NCBI GenBank assembly: GCA_018263115.1
Contig: JADFDC010000009.1
Span: forward strand, 1 to 64,000
DNA: 64,000 nt
Direction: 5' to 3'
Source: Thiobacillus sp.
GTDB lineage: Bacteria > Pseudomonadota > Gammaproteobacteria > Burkholderiales > Thiobacillaceae
The position numbers and the translations under genes are program-made. Numbering within the stretch: position 1 is the stretch's first letter; each line of letters begins with the position of its first letter. Below the pieces are notes generated by a model. It did not search any database. It worked only from the letters and a program-made list of their open reading frames with translations, and had not been told where the DNA came from. This document shows, one piece after another, positions 39,095-48,871 of this stretch.

Positions 39095-40378
39095 ATGCAA
39101 AATCCCCATAATGGTGAGCCACGATTCGTCAGTCTCATCACCAAGCAGACCGTCGCGCTTATCCTCGCCGGCGGACGCGGTTCCAGATTGATGCAGATGA
39201 CGGACTGGCGCGCCAAGCCGTCTGTTCCCTTTGGCGGAAAATTCCGCATCGTCGATTTTCCGCTGTCGAATTGCCTGAATTCCGGCATACGTCGGGTTGG
39301 GGTGCTGACGCAGTACAAGGCGCACAGCCTGATCAAACATATCCAGCGTGGCTGGGGCTTTCTGCGTGGCGAGTTCAACGAGTTCATCGAATTGCTGCCA
39401 GCGCAGCAGCGCATCGAAACGGAATGGTACAAGGGCACGGCGGATGCGGTATTCCAGAACATGGACATTCTGCGTACCTACGATCCAGAATATATCTTGA
39501 TCCTGGCGGGTGATCATATCTACAAGATGGATTACGGCGAGATGCTGGCCTGTCATGTCAAACATCAGGCGGACATGACGGTGGCCTGCATGGAAGTGCC
39601 GCTGGAGGAGGCAAAGGCGTTTGGCGTAATGGCGGTAGATGACAACGAGCGCATCATCGAATTTGCCGAAAAGCCCGACAACCCGCCACCCATGCCCGGC
39701 CGCCCGGACCGGGCGCTGGCCAGCATGGGCATCTATGTTTTCAACGCCAAATTCCTTTATGAGCAGTTGATTCGCGACGCGGATGACCCGCATTCGGAAC
39801 ACGATTTCGGCAAGAACCTCATCCCGTACATGGTGCCGCGCTACCGCGTGGTCGCGCATCGCTTTTCGGACAGTTGCGTGAATAGCGCGGGGGACGAACC
39901 CTATTGGCGTGATGTGGGAACGGTGGAGGCCTTTTGGGAAGCCAACCTGGATCTGGCACGGGTCACCCCCGACCTCAACCTGTACGACAAGAGCTGGCCT
40001 ATCTGGACGTATCAGGAGCAATTGCCACCGGCGAAATTCGTGTTTGACAGCGATGATCGCAGGGGCCAGGCGATTGATTCCATGGTGTCGGGGGGCTGCG
40101 TGATATCGGGCGCAACGGTGCGACGTTCGGTGCTGTTTTCCAACGTCAAGGTCAACAGCTATGCCTATCTGGAAGACGCGGTGGTATTGCCGGATGTCCT
40201 GATCGGACGCAATGCCAGGCTGAAAAAAGTTGTCATCGACAAGGGATGCATCATTCCGGAAGGGCTGGAAATCGGTTATGACCCGGTGGCTGATGCCAAA
40301 GCATTCCACGTCACCCCGAACGGCGTGACGCTCGTTACCCCTGAAATGCTGGGACAGCACGTGCATTACGTCCGATGA
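39095..40378 (+). CDS. glgC: Glucose-1-phosphate adenylyltransferase
   Basis: [46 protein letters not shown]. Confidence 0.97.
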   Translation: MQNPHNGEPRFVSLITKQTVALILAGGRGSRLMQMTDWRAKPSVPFGGKFRIVDFPLSNCLNSGIRRVGVLTQYKAHSLIKHIQRGWGFLRGEFNEFIELLPAQQRIETEWYKGTADAVFQNMDILRTYDPEYILILAGDHIYKMDYGEMLACHVKHQADMTVACMEVPLEEAKAFGVMAVDDNERIIEFAEKPDNPPPMPGRPDRALASMGIYVFNAKFLYEQLIRDADDPHSEHDFGKNLIPYMVPRYRVVAHRFSDSCVNSAGDEPYWRDVGTVEAFWEANLDLARVTPDLNLYDKSWPIWTYQEQLPPAKFVFDSDDRRGQAIDSMVSGGCVISGATVRRSVLFSNVKVNSYAYLEDAVVLPDVLIGRNARLKKVVIDKGCIIPEGLEIGYDPVADAKAFHVTPNGVTLVTPEMLGQHVHYVR

Positions 40379-40388
40379 TGTCATTGCC

Positions 40389-42089
40389 ATGAGCACGCGC
40401 AAACTTCATCTGATTCTTTGCTGGCACATGCATCAGCCGGATTATCGAGATACCGGTACCGGCGAGTTTCGCCTGCCCTGGACGTATCTGCATGCGCTGA
40501 AGGATTACTCCGACATGGCCGCGCATGTTGAGGCCGAACCGCATGCGAAGGCCGTCTTCAATTTCGTGCCAGTGCTGCTGGATCAACTGGAGGATTATTC
40601 CGATCAGCTTGCCACGGGTCAGTATCGCGACCCCCTGCTGAGGCTGCTGGCACGGGCGGATTTCGAGAAACTGTCCAGCGACGAACGCGAGGTCATACTG
40701 GACTGCGGGTTCCGCTGCGATCACGAGCAGATGGTTTCGCCCTATCCCCCCTACAAGCGTCTGCATGAGCTGTACAAGCATGTCGAAAGTTTTGGCGGCA
40801 ATGCGCTCGATTATCTGTCCGGGCAATATCTGGCCGATCTGGTGACCTGGTACCACCTGGTCTGGATGGGTGAAACGGTACGCCGTGCCGACCCCCTGCC
40901 CGTGCGTTTGATGGCAAAAGGTCAGGGCTTCGATGCGGAAGACAGGAACGCGCTGCTGGGACTGGTGAGCCGCGTGATTCGCGAGTTGATCCCGCGCTAC
41001 CGGGCGTTGCTGGAAAGCGGTCGAATCGAGATTTCCTCCACGCCTCATACACACCCCATCGCGCCATTGCTGATCGATTTTCAGGCAGCGCGTGAAGCAT
41101 GGCCGGATATGGTGCTGCCGCGTGCGCATCATTATCCCGGTGGAACGGGACGCGTGGCGGCACATATCCGCTCGGCGGTCGAGTCGCATGTTCGACGCTT
41201 TGGACAGCCGCCTGCGGGATTCTGGCCGGCGGAAGGCGGGGTTTCCAATGCGGTGATTCGCCAGTTTGCCGGCGCCGGACTGCGCTGGACGGCAACCGGT
41301 GGAACAGTGCTGGTCAACAGCCTCAAGCATGCCGGCGAACATGCCGAATCAACTTCGCAATATCTCTACAGGCCTTACAAGATAACCGGCATGGATGACG
41401 GCCCTGCCTGTTTCTTTCGCGATGAAAAGCTTTCCGACCTGATTGGTTTCGAATATTCGAAGTGGCATGGCGCGGATGCGGTTACCCATTTCATCAGCGA
41501 ACTGGAACGCATCCATGATGAAACAAAAGGGACCGAGGCCGTGGTTTCCGTCATTCTGGATGGCGAAAATGCCTGGGAATACTATCCCTACAACGGGTTC
41601 TATTTTTTGTCCGGCCTTTACAAGGCGCTGGCGGACCATCCCTACATCCGCATGACGACATTCAGCGAGTATCTGGATTCTCATGGGCCCGATCAGGGCG
41701 CAAGTTTGCCAGGCGTAACCGCTGGCAGCTGGGTTTACGGGACATTTTCGACCTGGATTGGCGATCCCGCGAAAAATGCCGCCTGGGATTTGCTCTGCGA
41801 TGCGAAGCGTACGCTCGATCTGATTGAAGCATCCGGCAAGTTGAATCCGGCAAAGCTGAATGAGGTGTATGCACAACTTGCCATATGCGAGAGCTCGGAC
41901 TGGTTCTGGTGGTTTGGTGATTACAACCCCGGCCACACTGTTGCCAGCTTTGACCGGTTATACCGGGACAATCTCAAGCGCCTGTACCGATTGCTGGACG
42001 TGGAGACTCCCCTGATGCTTGATGAACCAATCTGTCATGGCGATGGCAACGACATGGAGGCTGGTGGAACCATGCGCCGCGCGACTTGA
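40389..42089 (+). CDS. Glycoside hydrolase family 57 protein
   Basis: LHLILCWHMHQPDYRD...WPAEGGVSNAVIRQFAGAGLRW...VILDGENAWEYYPYNG. Confidence 0.92.
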   Translation: MSTRKLHLILCWHMHQPDYRDTGTGEFRLPWTYLHALKDYSDMAAHVEAEPHAKAVFNFVPVLLDQLEDYSDQLATGQYRDPLLRLLARADFEKLSSDEREVILDCGFRCDHEQMVSPYPPYKRLHELYKHVESFGGNALDYLSGQYLADLVTWYHLVWMGETVRRADPLPVRLMAKGQGFDAEDRNALLGLVSRVIRELIPRYRALLESGRIEISSTPHTHPIAPLLIDFQAAREAWPDMVLPRAHHYPGGTGRVAAHIRSAVESHVRRFGQPPAGFWPAEGGVSNAVIRQFAGAGLRWTATGGTVLVNSLKHAGEHAESTSQYLYRPYKITGMDDGPACFFRDEKLSDLIGFEYSKWHGADAVTHFISELERIHDETKGTEAVVSVILDGENAWEYYPYNGFYFLSGLYKALADHPYIRMTTFSEYLDSHGPDQGASLPGVTAGSWVYGTFSTWIGDPAKNAAWDLLCDAKRTLDLIEASGKLNPAKLNEVYAQLAICESSDWFWWFGDYNPGHTVASFDRLYRDNLKRLYRLLDVETPLMLDEPICHGDGNDMEAGGTMRRAT

Positions 42090-42152
42090 ATCCGCAGTTA
42101 GACTGAAAAGCCGTTTTCACGGACAATGCGGGCTGTTTTTCAGGAGCATCAA

Positions 42153-42644
42153 ATGAATCAGCGAGTTGTCCAGTCCGGCATGGTGGTTTACATCAGCTAT
42201 TCCATCCTTGATCAATCCGGCAATGTCATTGAGCAGCATGATCTGCCTGTAGGATATGTACAGGGTGGGAATAGTGGCCTATTGCCCAGCATTGAAACCG
42301 CCGTTGCGGGCAAAAGGGCCGGCGACCGGGTTGAAATCATATTGCCACCTGGAGATGCATTCGGTGAGCGGGACCATGACCTGAGCTTTACCGATGACAT
42401 CGACAATGTACCGCCCCAGTTCCGCCATGTTGGCGCTCAGGTGCAAATGTCCAACGAGGCAGGCGATACCAAAACCTTCTATGTCACGTCCATTGAAGAG
42501 GGCATGTTGACGGTGGATGGCAACCATCCACTTGCGGGACAAAATGCGGTATGTGTCGTGAATATTCTGGATATACGCGAGGCAACACCGGATGAGCTGG
42601 CAAGCGGCATGGCGGCGGACTCGGCACCAACGCAACTGCATTAA
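42153..42644 (+). CDS. FKBP-type peptidyl-prolyl isomerase (SlyD-like)
   Basis: SYSILDQSGNVIEQHD-LPVGYVQGGNSGLLPSIETAVAGKRAGDRVEIILPPGDAFGERD. Confidence 0.88.
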   Translation: MNQRVVQSGMVVYISYSILDQSGNVIEQHDLPVGYVQGGNSGLLPSIETAVAGKRAGDRVEIILPPGDAFGERDHDLSFTDDIDNVPPQFRHVGAQVQMSNEAGDTKTFYVTSIEEGMLTVDGNHPLAGQNAVCVVNILDIREATPDELASGMAADSAPTQLH

Positions 42645-42681
42645 TTGGCAGTTGCTGTTCCATATCCATTAGCAATAATCT

Positions 42682-42770
42682 TGAACCACCAAGGACACCA
42701 AGGACACAAAGTTTTATGCCGGTTTTCCATTGTGTACTTTGAGCACTTTGTGGTTTTGCTTGCCGTGGTG
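42682..42770. repeat. Intergenic repeat-like element (ACCAAGGAC tandem, partly inverted)
   Basis: AACCACCAAGGACACCAAGGACACAAAG ... CTTTGAGCACTTTGTGGTT. Confidence 0.45.
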
Positions 42771-42775
42771 TGAAG

Positions 42776-42800
42776 AAAAGCCGGGGTAACCCGGCTTTTG
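42776..42800. terminator. Bidirectional terminator between convergent genes
   Basis: AAAGCCGGGgtaaCCCGGCTTTTGT. Confidence 0.8.
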
Positions 42801-42819
42801 TGTGTGTTGTTCTTGCTAT

Positions 42820-43329
42820 TTACTTGGCGGGGCAGGCCTGATCGCCAGGAATTTTTCCGGGCAGGCGCAGGAAGGCTTCAAACGGGCCCATCACGCTCAT
42901 TGCTTCCATCTTGGGGCCATTGAATTTCAAGCGACCAAAGGCCATGGCTTTCATGGGGCCGTACTCGCCCGCGCCCATTTCGTTCCAACGCTTTGTTTCG
43001 GCGTGCATGACATAGTCAGCCGAGGAATCCAGATTGGTGTTTTGCACCGCGCCGCCATAAACACACATGGCTTTGCCATCCTTGGCAACGATTTTCATTT
43101 CGGTCATGGTGGCTTCACCGCAATCCGTGCGGTACAGGTGAATGATCTTGTAGCCGCGGCCCTTGTCGTTCTTGATCCATTTCTCGGCCAGGCCATCGGT
43201 CAGGGTAGCGTCCTTGTTCCAGGCATCGCAAGCCTGAGCGGTCCAGTCGGCGGACATCATTGGGGCGGCTTGCGCGCCAACAGCAACAGTGGCAAGCAGG
43301 CCAGCCGTGATCAGGGAAATCTTGGTCAT
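42820..43329 (-). CDS. Exported protein, possibly SCP2 sterol-binding-like
   Basis: Signal peptide; C-terminal GRLKFNGPKMEAMSVMGPFEAFLRLPGKIPGD resembles SCP2 domain ends. Confidence 0.6.
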   Translation of the reverse strand: MTKISLITAGLLATVAVGAQAAPMMSADWTAQACDAWNKDATLTDGLAEKWIKNDKGRGYKIIHLYRTDCGEATMTEMKIVAKDGKAMCVYGGAVQNTNLDSSADYVMHAETKRWNEMGAGEYGPMKAMAFGRLKFNGPKMEAMSVMGPFEAFLRLPGKIPGDQACPAK

Positions 43330-43418
43330 CTAACAACTCCTCCAGTGAAAAATTTAGGTAAGGGACAGCCTTACAGGCCACAAATTACGCGCAGCCTGCC
43401 CAGGTTGTCAATCAGACT

Positions 43419-43838
43419 TCATTCCGGCAAATAGTTCCGTAAAACTCCGTAAAGCCAGGTGCCGTGCAAGGCGCCAGCCAATGCAGCGAGGGCGCCGATG
43501 GAACCCATTCCAACCAGGGCGAATATGGGACCGGGGCACAGGCCGATGACGCCCCAGCCCAGGCCAAATACGATGCCACCCAGTATGTATTTGTATCGGC
43601 CAGGTTCCTTGACCGGAATTTCCATGGGAGACCCTTCAAGCGAGGCCCGGCCGGTAAAGCGTTTCATGACCTGAATGCCAATGACGCCGGTAATGATGGC
43701 GGTCATCATGATGCCGTACATGTGGAAGGACTGGAAATAAAACATCTCCATGATCCGGTACCACGAAGCGGCTTCAGACTTGACCAGCGTGAATCCGAAC
43801 AACACGCCAGCAATAAGGTAGGGGATAAAACGCATCAT
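43419..43838 (-). CDS. YeeE/YedE family (sulfur transport) protein, partner B
   Basis: FIPYLIAGVLFGFTLVKSEAASWYRIMEMFYFQSFHMYG...GLGWGVIGLCPGPIFALVG. Confidence 0.88.
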   Translation of the reverse strand: MMRFIPYLIAGVLFGFTLVKSEAASWYRIMEMFYFQSFHMYGIMMTAIITGVIGIQVMKRFTGRASLEGSPMEIPVKEPGRYKYILGGIVFGLGWGVIGLCPGPIFALVGMGSIGALAALAGALHGTWLYGVLRNYLPE

Positions 43839-44422
43839 GGCCGGATCACGCTCATGAGGTAGGACATCAGGTTTGGCGTAATGAAATGGGCGGCAAATAA
43901 TCCCCCCGCGAATATTCCAAGTACTGCCAGCAGGGATTGCGGCTGCATGGTCGACAGGCCGGTAATGGCATGTCCGGATGTACAGCCGGAGGCGTAGCGC
44001 GTGCCGAATCCAACCAGCACGCCGCCAATGAACATGATGAGGATGCTTTCCCAATAAAAGCCAAACAGGACAGGAGGCAGAAAGCCCTCGCCAATCGGCA
44101 CATTCCAGTATGCAATCCGGGTCAAAAACGCAACGGAAAGATCAATAGGCTCCGGATTGGCAAAGACGACACCCGCGAGAAAGCCGCCCAGTACAGCGCC
44201 GAGTGCAAATACAAGACTCCAGTTATGCTCACGCCAGTTGTATTTGAAAAAATCAACGCCAACGGAATGCGGCTGAGAAATGGCACACAGATGTCTGAGG
44301 TTGGATGAAATGCCGAAAGAACGATTGCCAATCCAGATCATCAGCGGCACCATCAAACCGATGATGGGTCCCGCGACATACCAGGGCCAGGGCGATTGCA
44401 GCCAGTGAACAAGAGTATCCAT
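43835..44422 (-). CDS. YeeE/YedE family (sulfur transport) protein, partner A
   Basis: ...[48 protein letters not shown]. Confidence 0.88.
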   Translation of the reverse strand: MDTLVHWLQSPWPWYVAGPIIGLMVPLMIWIGNRSFGISSNLRHLCAISQPHSVGVDFFKYNWREHNWSLVFALGAVLGGFLAGVVFANPEPIDLSVAFLTRIAYWNVPIGEGFLPPVLFGFYWESILIMFIGGVLVGFGTRYASGCTSGHAITGLSTMQPQSLLAVLGIFAGGLFAAHFITPNLMSYLMSVIRP

Positions 44423-44446
44423 GATCCCTCCGGAAAGTTTTTCTGG

Positions 44447-45115
44447 TTATAGCGATTCTTCCACCAGCTTGATGCGGGTGCGAAGTTTTTCCGCTTCGAG
44501 TTTATCGTTTTTCACCGTAGCACGGTTTTCCAGCAATTTAAGGTAAACCAGCAGGGGTTTGCGCCAGCCTTGTTCGGAAGCGGTTTCGGCAGCGAGATTC
44601 AGAATGGCGTCGTCTGTCTGTTTGCTCGCCGTGGCCAGAGAGGCGGCAATCAGACGTGAGAGCGGATCGGAGATGGACTGCAAGCTTGCCACTATTTTGG
44701 CTGGGTCGCTGTTTCTTGCAAAATCACGATATTGCGCGGGCAGCTTGCTGGCGTCGAGTTTGTCCTGCTGGTTTGTCAGAAAGCGATAATAGGCTTCGTC
44801 TTCAGGGTTGACGCCAAACTTTGCATGATCCAGATAACCCGTGCAGGGCTCATAGTCCAGGCTGGCCTGCCGCGTTGCGCAGCGGATCAGGTGCAGCTGG
44901 GCGGTTTCGCCAATTTTGCCTGCGCTGCCTGCCGCCTCCAGCGCCTGCTCAAAGTAGCGTTCGGCGCGCTGAACTTCACCTTTCAATTCGGCCCGCTTGT
45001 ATTTCTCGATGAGGTTGATGCTGTCTTTCCGCCAGTCCGGCACCTTGGGCCCGCCGCCGCAGGCTTGCAATAGCAGGATACAAAGGGTGACAACGAGAAG
45101 GTTTGAATGCTTCAT
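44447..45115 (-). CDS. Lipoprotein downstream of an Mla-like transporter
   Basis: Lipobox LLQACGGG; ATGA-type overlap with the MlaD-like gene. Confidence 0.65.
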   Translation of the reverse strand: MKHSNLLVVTLCILLLQACGGGPKVPDWRKDSINLIEKYKRAELKGEVQRAERYFEQALEAAGSAGKIGETAQLHLIRCATRQASLDYEPCTGYLDHAKFGVNPEDEAYYRFLTNQQDKLDASKLPAQYRDFARNSDPAKIVASLQSISDPLSRLIAASLATASKQTDDAILNLAAETASEQGWRKPLLVYLKLLENRATVKNDKLEAEKLRTRIKLVEESL

Positions 45116-46065
45116 GGCAGCTTGATCTGTTTGTCGCCGCTGCCAAAGGGCCACATGCGGTTGATATCGTTGAGCAGATCATTGGCCTTGCTCACCGATT
45201 CATCGACTTCGGCGCGCAGCTTGGCAAGATCCTGGGTACCATCCTTGATATTGGCGGAAATGTCGACGGCATTCTTCAGCAGGGCGTCGACACGCTTGAG
45301 GCTGCCTTGCGCATCGACAAGCATGGCATGGACCTGGGCCAGGCTTTGCCTGCTTTGTTCAGATACGCCATCGGCCGCGAACAGCCAGCGATCGGTTTTG
45401 ACCAGCATGGCATCCACCTTGGCCGAAACCTGATTGAGGCGAGTGGTCAGGTTTTCCAGATTTTTCAGGCTGTTGGCGACAGGGCGGGCATTTTCCTCGC
45501 TACCCAGCACGCCTTCCAGTACGCCGTATTTGCCGGTCATGCGCGTGGTGATGGTTCTGGTGTTGGCCAGCGTCGAGGCCAGTTCGCCATCCTGGCGAGT
45601 GATGTGGTCGATATTGGCAAGAATGGTTTTCACGCGATCGATCAATACCGGGATTTCCTGGCTGGGGTCGCTGGTAAGGAGCAATACTGTCGAGTTATCC
45701 GGCAGTTGCGGCGAATCCAGATTGGCAGAGCTGACCTTGATTTTCGCGCCACCGACTATCGGTTTGTCCAGGGTGAAGCTGCTGTCGGTTCTGAGCCATC
45801 TGGCGCCATCTGCGTTCACTTCGGCCTGGATGACAATGCCGCCCCCGTCATTCAGTGTAACGCCTGTAACCTGTCCAATCGGCATGCCCGAGAATGTGAT
45901 CGGTACGCCTGGCGTGATGCCTTCCGCGCTGCCAGCTGCCAGGTTGAGGTGTTGCTGCTGTTCGAAGAAGCCGCGTGCATTCAACACGTAAAACAGGAAG
46001 CCAAGCGCCAGCGCCATCACCGCGATGACAAACAGACCGACCTTAAGGTGCAGATGCTTAAACAT
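45112..46065 (-). CDS. MlaD/MCE domain protein
   Basis: LFYVLNARGFFEQQQHLNLAAGSAEGITPGVPITFSGMPIGQVTGVTL, the MCE domain. Confidence 0.9.
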   Translation of the reverse strand: MFKHLHLKVGLFVIAVMALALGFLFYVLNARGFFEQQQHLNLAAGSAEGITPGVPITFSGMPIGQVTGVTLNDGGGIVIQAEVNADGARWLRTDSSFTLDKPIVGGAKIKVSSANLDSPQLPDNSTVLLLTSDPSQEIPVLIDRVKTILANIDHITRQDGELASTLANTRTITTRMTGKYGVLEGVLGSEENARPVANSLKNLENLTTRLNQVSAKVDAMLVKTDRWLFAADGVSEQSRQSLAQVHAMLVDAQGSLKRVDALLKNAVDISANIKDGTQDLAKLRAEVDESVSKANDLLNDINRMWPFGSGDKQIKLP

Positions 46066-46074
46066 GCATGTTGC

Positions 46075-46509
46075 TCATGAATACAGGATTTTGTTCCATT
46101 CGAAATCAAATACTTCCCAACGTGCGGGGCCTTCGTCAATGCGTTTGGACAGTTCATGCAGAAAAGCCGGATAGGGAATATCGTACAACATGGCGCCCGG
46201 CCGTTCGATAATCAGGCGCTGGCGGTTAAGAATCAGCGCGCGGGCGATTTTTGCCACGAAGCGTTCCGCGGGTGTCATGTCCGGGTCGCGTTTGTCGCCG
46301 ATGGTGGCATACCCGAGTTTGTCCAGTAACGCCTGAGCCAGTTGCGTAGCCTCGGCTACTCCGCGGGATTTCTGGTAAAGCGGAATCAGGGCTATGTTTT
46401 CCCTGGCCGACAAATTGGCGCGCAGCGGCAAGTCAGGCGACACGCAGGCAGCCGTTTCGGCGGAAATGTCCTGGATCGCGCCGGCCAGCGCTTTGGCATC
46501 GGCAAACAT
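46075..46509 (-). CDS. Truncated ABC ATPase-like protein lacking Walker A
   Basis: LSARENIALIPLYQ...MTPAERFVAKIARALILNRQRLIIERPG aligns with the post-Q-loop, signature and Walker B region of MlaF-like ATPases; no P-loop. Confidence 0.7.
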   Translation of the reverse strand: MFADAKALAGAIQDISAETAACVSPDLPLRANLSARENIALIPLYQKSRGVAEATQLAQALLDKLGYATIGDKRDPDMTPAERFVAKIARALILNRQRLIIERPGAMLYDIPYPAFLHELSKRIDEGPARWEVFDFEWNKILYS

Positions 46510-46511
46510 GC

Positions 46512-47306
46512 TCAGATGTATTTCAACGCTAATGACAGCACCTCGATCAGGACCAGAGCCAGAAATACCCGCATCATGCCACGCAGGACGGATACCGGCA
46601 CCATGAATGGCTTTTTGGGCGTTTCGAGCCCCGCAGCAATCGGCAATGCCGTGACGGCCAGTCCGAAGAACCCGCATTTCACGGCCAGCCCCAGCAGCAC
46701 CTTCATGTTGAAAACCGATGCAATGGTGGTGGCAAACGGATACAGGCCGGATGCGCTCAAGCCGTAAATCGACAGGTAGGCCAGCAGCAGCGTCAGCACG
46801 CCTCCCATGATGGTCAACCCCAGTACCGAAGCAACCCCGCCGGCAATACGTGGCAGGAATTCAAAGCGCATGGGTTCCACCTTGCAATGCGCGAGCGCGT
46901 CCAGCTCGTTGTAAACCTTCATCAACGCCACTTCAGTATTGATTGCGGAACCGGAGCGCAGAGCTATCAGCAGGGCAGTCAAAAACGGCAGCAGCTCCAG
47001 TACCAGCACACGGATGATCATTTCGGTTGCCTGATCAAACAGGCCGACATTGCGCGCGGTGGACAGGGTGATGGAGATGATGACCCAGGAAATGACCACC
47101 ACGTAAATCAAATAGACATGCAGAATCTGCACGGCCGTGAAATAGATTTGCTTGATGATGGTGTCGAGTGTGGCGCGGTTCCAGGTGGCGGGCATGGCCA
47201 GTGTGGCGAATGCTTCGCCAAGGAATGACAGCACGGAATAAATGGAACTCCACCAGGCCAGAGCTTTGGCGCCCGTGCGTTCAACCAGGTTGATGATTAA
47301 ATCCAA
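46512..47306 (-). CDS. MlaE-like ABC transporter permease
   Basis: ELLPFLTALLIALRSGSAINTEVALMKVYNELDALAHCKVEPMRFEFLPRIAGGVAS. Confidence 0.88.
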   Translation of the reverse strand: MDLIINLVERTGAKALAWWSSIYSVLSFLGEAFATLAMPATWNRATLDTIIKQIYFTAVQILHVYLIYVVVISWVIISITLSTARNVGLFDQATEMIIRVLVLELLPFLTALLIALRSGSAINTEVALMKVYNELDALAHCKVEPMRFEFLPRIAGGVASVLGLTIMGGVLTLLLAYLSIYGLSASGLYPFATTIASVFNMKVLLGLAVKCGFFGLAVTALPIAAGLETPKKPFMVPVSVLRGMMRVFLALVLIEVLSLALKYI

Positions 47307-47404
47307 AGGAACTCCATATGGGTTGGCGGGGTCTCTTTTGATTCGAGAGTTGCATTATGCCAAGTCCGGCAATAGAGTGCGCATTGCAATACTAAGGAGA
47401 CTAC

Positions 47405-47950
47405 ATGACACGCAAAATCGGTGTTTCGGCAGCGGCGGTATTGCTGATGCTGTCCGCCAGTCTGGCCCACGCGGTGCCAGGACTGGCGCTCAAGGACGAA
47501 AGTCTGTATTCCAAGCCCAGCGCCACTTCTTCGGTTGCAGGAAAAATGAGCAAGGGCATGGCGGTGGATATTGTTGCCAAGCAGGGCGGCTGGCTGCAGG
47601 TCAAAGCCGGCAAGTCGCAGGGCTGGGTCCGACTGCTAAGTGTCCGCGCAGGTGCGGGTGGTTCGGGCGGAGGACTGGACGACGTCGCGGGGGTGGCGGG
47701 TGCCGTCACGCAGAAATCCGACCCCAGCCGCGTGGTCGCCGTGGCCGGTGTCCGCGGACTCAATGAGGAAGACCTCAAGGGTGCAAAATACAGCGCCGAG
47801 GAAATTGCCCGGCTGGATGCTTATTCGGTTACCCGCGCTCAGGCAACAGCCTTCGCGGAAAAATCGGGTTTGAAAACTCAAAACGTGGCGGCATTACCCA
47901 AGCCGCAATCATCCCAGCCTTCGGGTTCCGGCTGGGGGGAGGGTTACTAA
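47405..47950 (+). CDS. SH3-like domain exported protein
   Basis: Signal peptide; LYSKPSATSSVAGKMSKGMAVDIVAKQGGWLQVKAGKSQGWV. Confidence 0.85.
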   Translation: MTRKIGVSAAAVLLMLSASLAHAVPGLALKDESLYSKPSATSSVAGKMSKGMAVDIVAKQGGWLQVKAGKSQGWVRLLSVRAGAGGSGGGLDDVAGVAGAVTQKSDPSRVVAVAGVRGLNEEDLKGAKYSAEEIARLDAYSVTRAQATAFAEKSGLKTQNVAALPKPQSSQPSGSGWGEGY

Positions 47951-48871
47951 ATGAAGAAACAGGCTCTTATTCTGGCAATCGCCTTGGGTGTCTATTCCAC
48001 TGCCAGCAGCGGCGGCTTTGATATTGGCAAGGTTCTGGAGGCCATGGGCCAGGCGCAGCAAAAGCCGAAATCGGACCCCACACAGCCTGCCGCGACTCAG
48101 CCTGGCACAAGCCAGCCCGCGGGGAATGCAGCCACCACCACGCAGAACCAGCCTCCGGCCATCAACCTGTTCGGCAAAACCAAGACCGAGGATGAAATTC
48201 GCATTGGCAAGCAGGTCGCTGGCGACCTGTTGGGTGCCGCGCCGCTGGTCAAGGATGAAACGCTGCAGCAGTATGTGAACAGCGTAGGCCGCTGGATCGC
48301 CTTGCAAAGCAGCCGTCCTGATCTTCCATGGAAATTTGGCGTGATCGAGTCCGAGGACATCAATGCCTTTGCCGCGCCAGGTGGATATGTTTTTCTGACC
48401 AAGGGACTCTACAAGCGGCTGAACAACGAGGCCGAACTTGCAGGCGTGCTGGCCCATGAAATTGCCCATGTCAGCAAGAAGCACCATCTCGATCTGCTGA
48501 GAAAGTCAGCGCTGATCGGCATGCTGGCGCAATCGGTGTCGAAGGAGGTCAAGGGTGATGCTGGCGTGCAGAACCTCATTGGCAATGGCGCGGAAATGCT
48601 GGCGCGCGGCTTGGACAAGGAAGCCGAGTTTGAAGCTGACCGGATTGGTGTGGTCTACGCCGCCAAGTCGGGTTATGACGCCTGGGGGTTGCCGACAGTG
48701 CTGCAGGAGATGGCCACGCTCAATGCCAATGACAATCGTCTCGCGCTGTTATACAAGACCCATCCCTCTGCAGCCGACAGGCTGGCTCGTCTGGGCGAGG
48801 CTGTGGGAGACCGCTTTGACAGTCTGGCGGCCGGCAAGGAATTCGCCGACCGGTTCTATCGCATCAGGTGA
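47951..48871 (+). CDS. M48 family metalloprotease
   Basis: ELAGVLAHEIAHVSKKHH (HExxH), EAEFEADRIGVVYAAKSGYDAWGL. Confidence 0.93.
   Translation: MKKQALILAIALGVYSTASSGGFDIGKVLEAMGQAQQKPKSDPTQPAATQPGTSQPAGNAATTTQNQPPAINLFGKTKTEDEIRIGKQVAGDLLGAAPLVKDETLQQYVNSVGRWIALQSSRPDLPWKFGVIESEDINAFAAPGGYVFLTKGLYKRLNNEAELAGVLAHEIAHVSKKHHLDLLRKSALIGMLAQSVSKEVKGDAGVQNLIGNGAEMLARGLDKEAEFEADRIGVVYAAKSGYDAWGLPTVLQEMATLNANDNRLALLYKTHPSAADRLARLGEAVGDRFDSLAAGKEFADRFYRIR

Noticed and set aside
39053-40402. 449-aa minus strand ORF antisense to glgC
   Set aside because: Antisense shadow of glgC; His/Arg/Gln-rich translation with no family features.
46510-46677. N-terminal extension of the ORF at 46075-46677 as a possible missing Walker A domain
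   Set aside because: The extension overlaps mlaE-like coding sequence in another frame, is not P-loop-like, and the ATG at 46509 fits the operon spacing.
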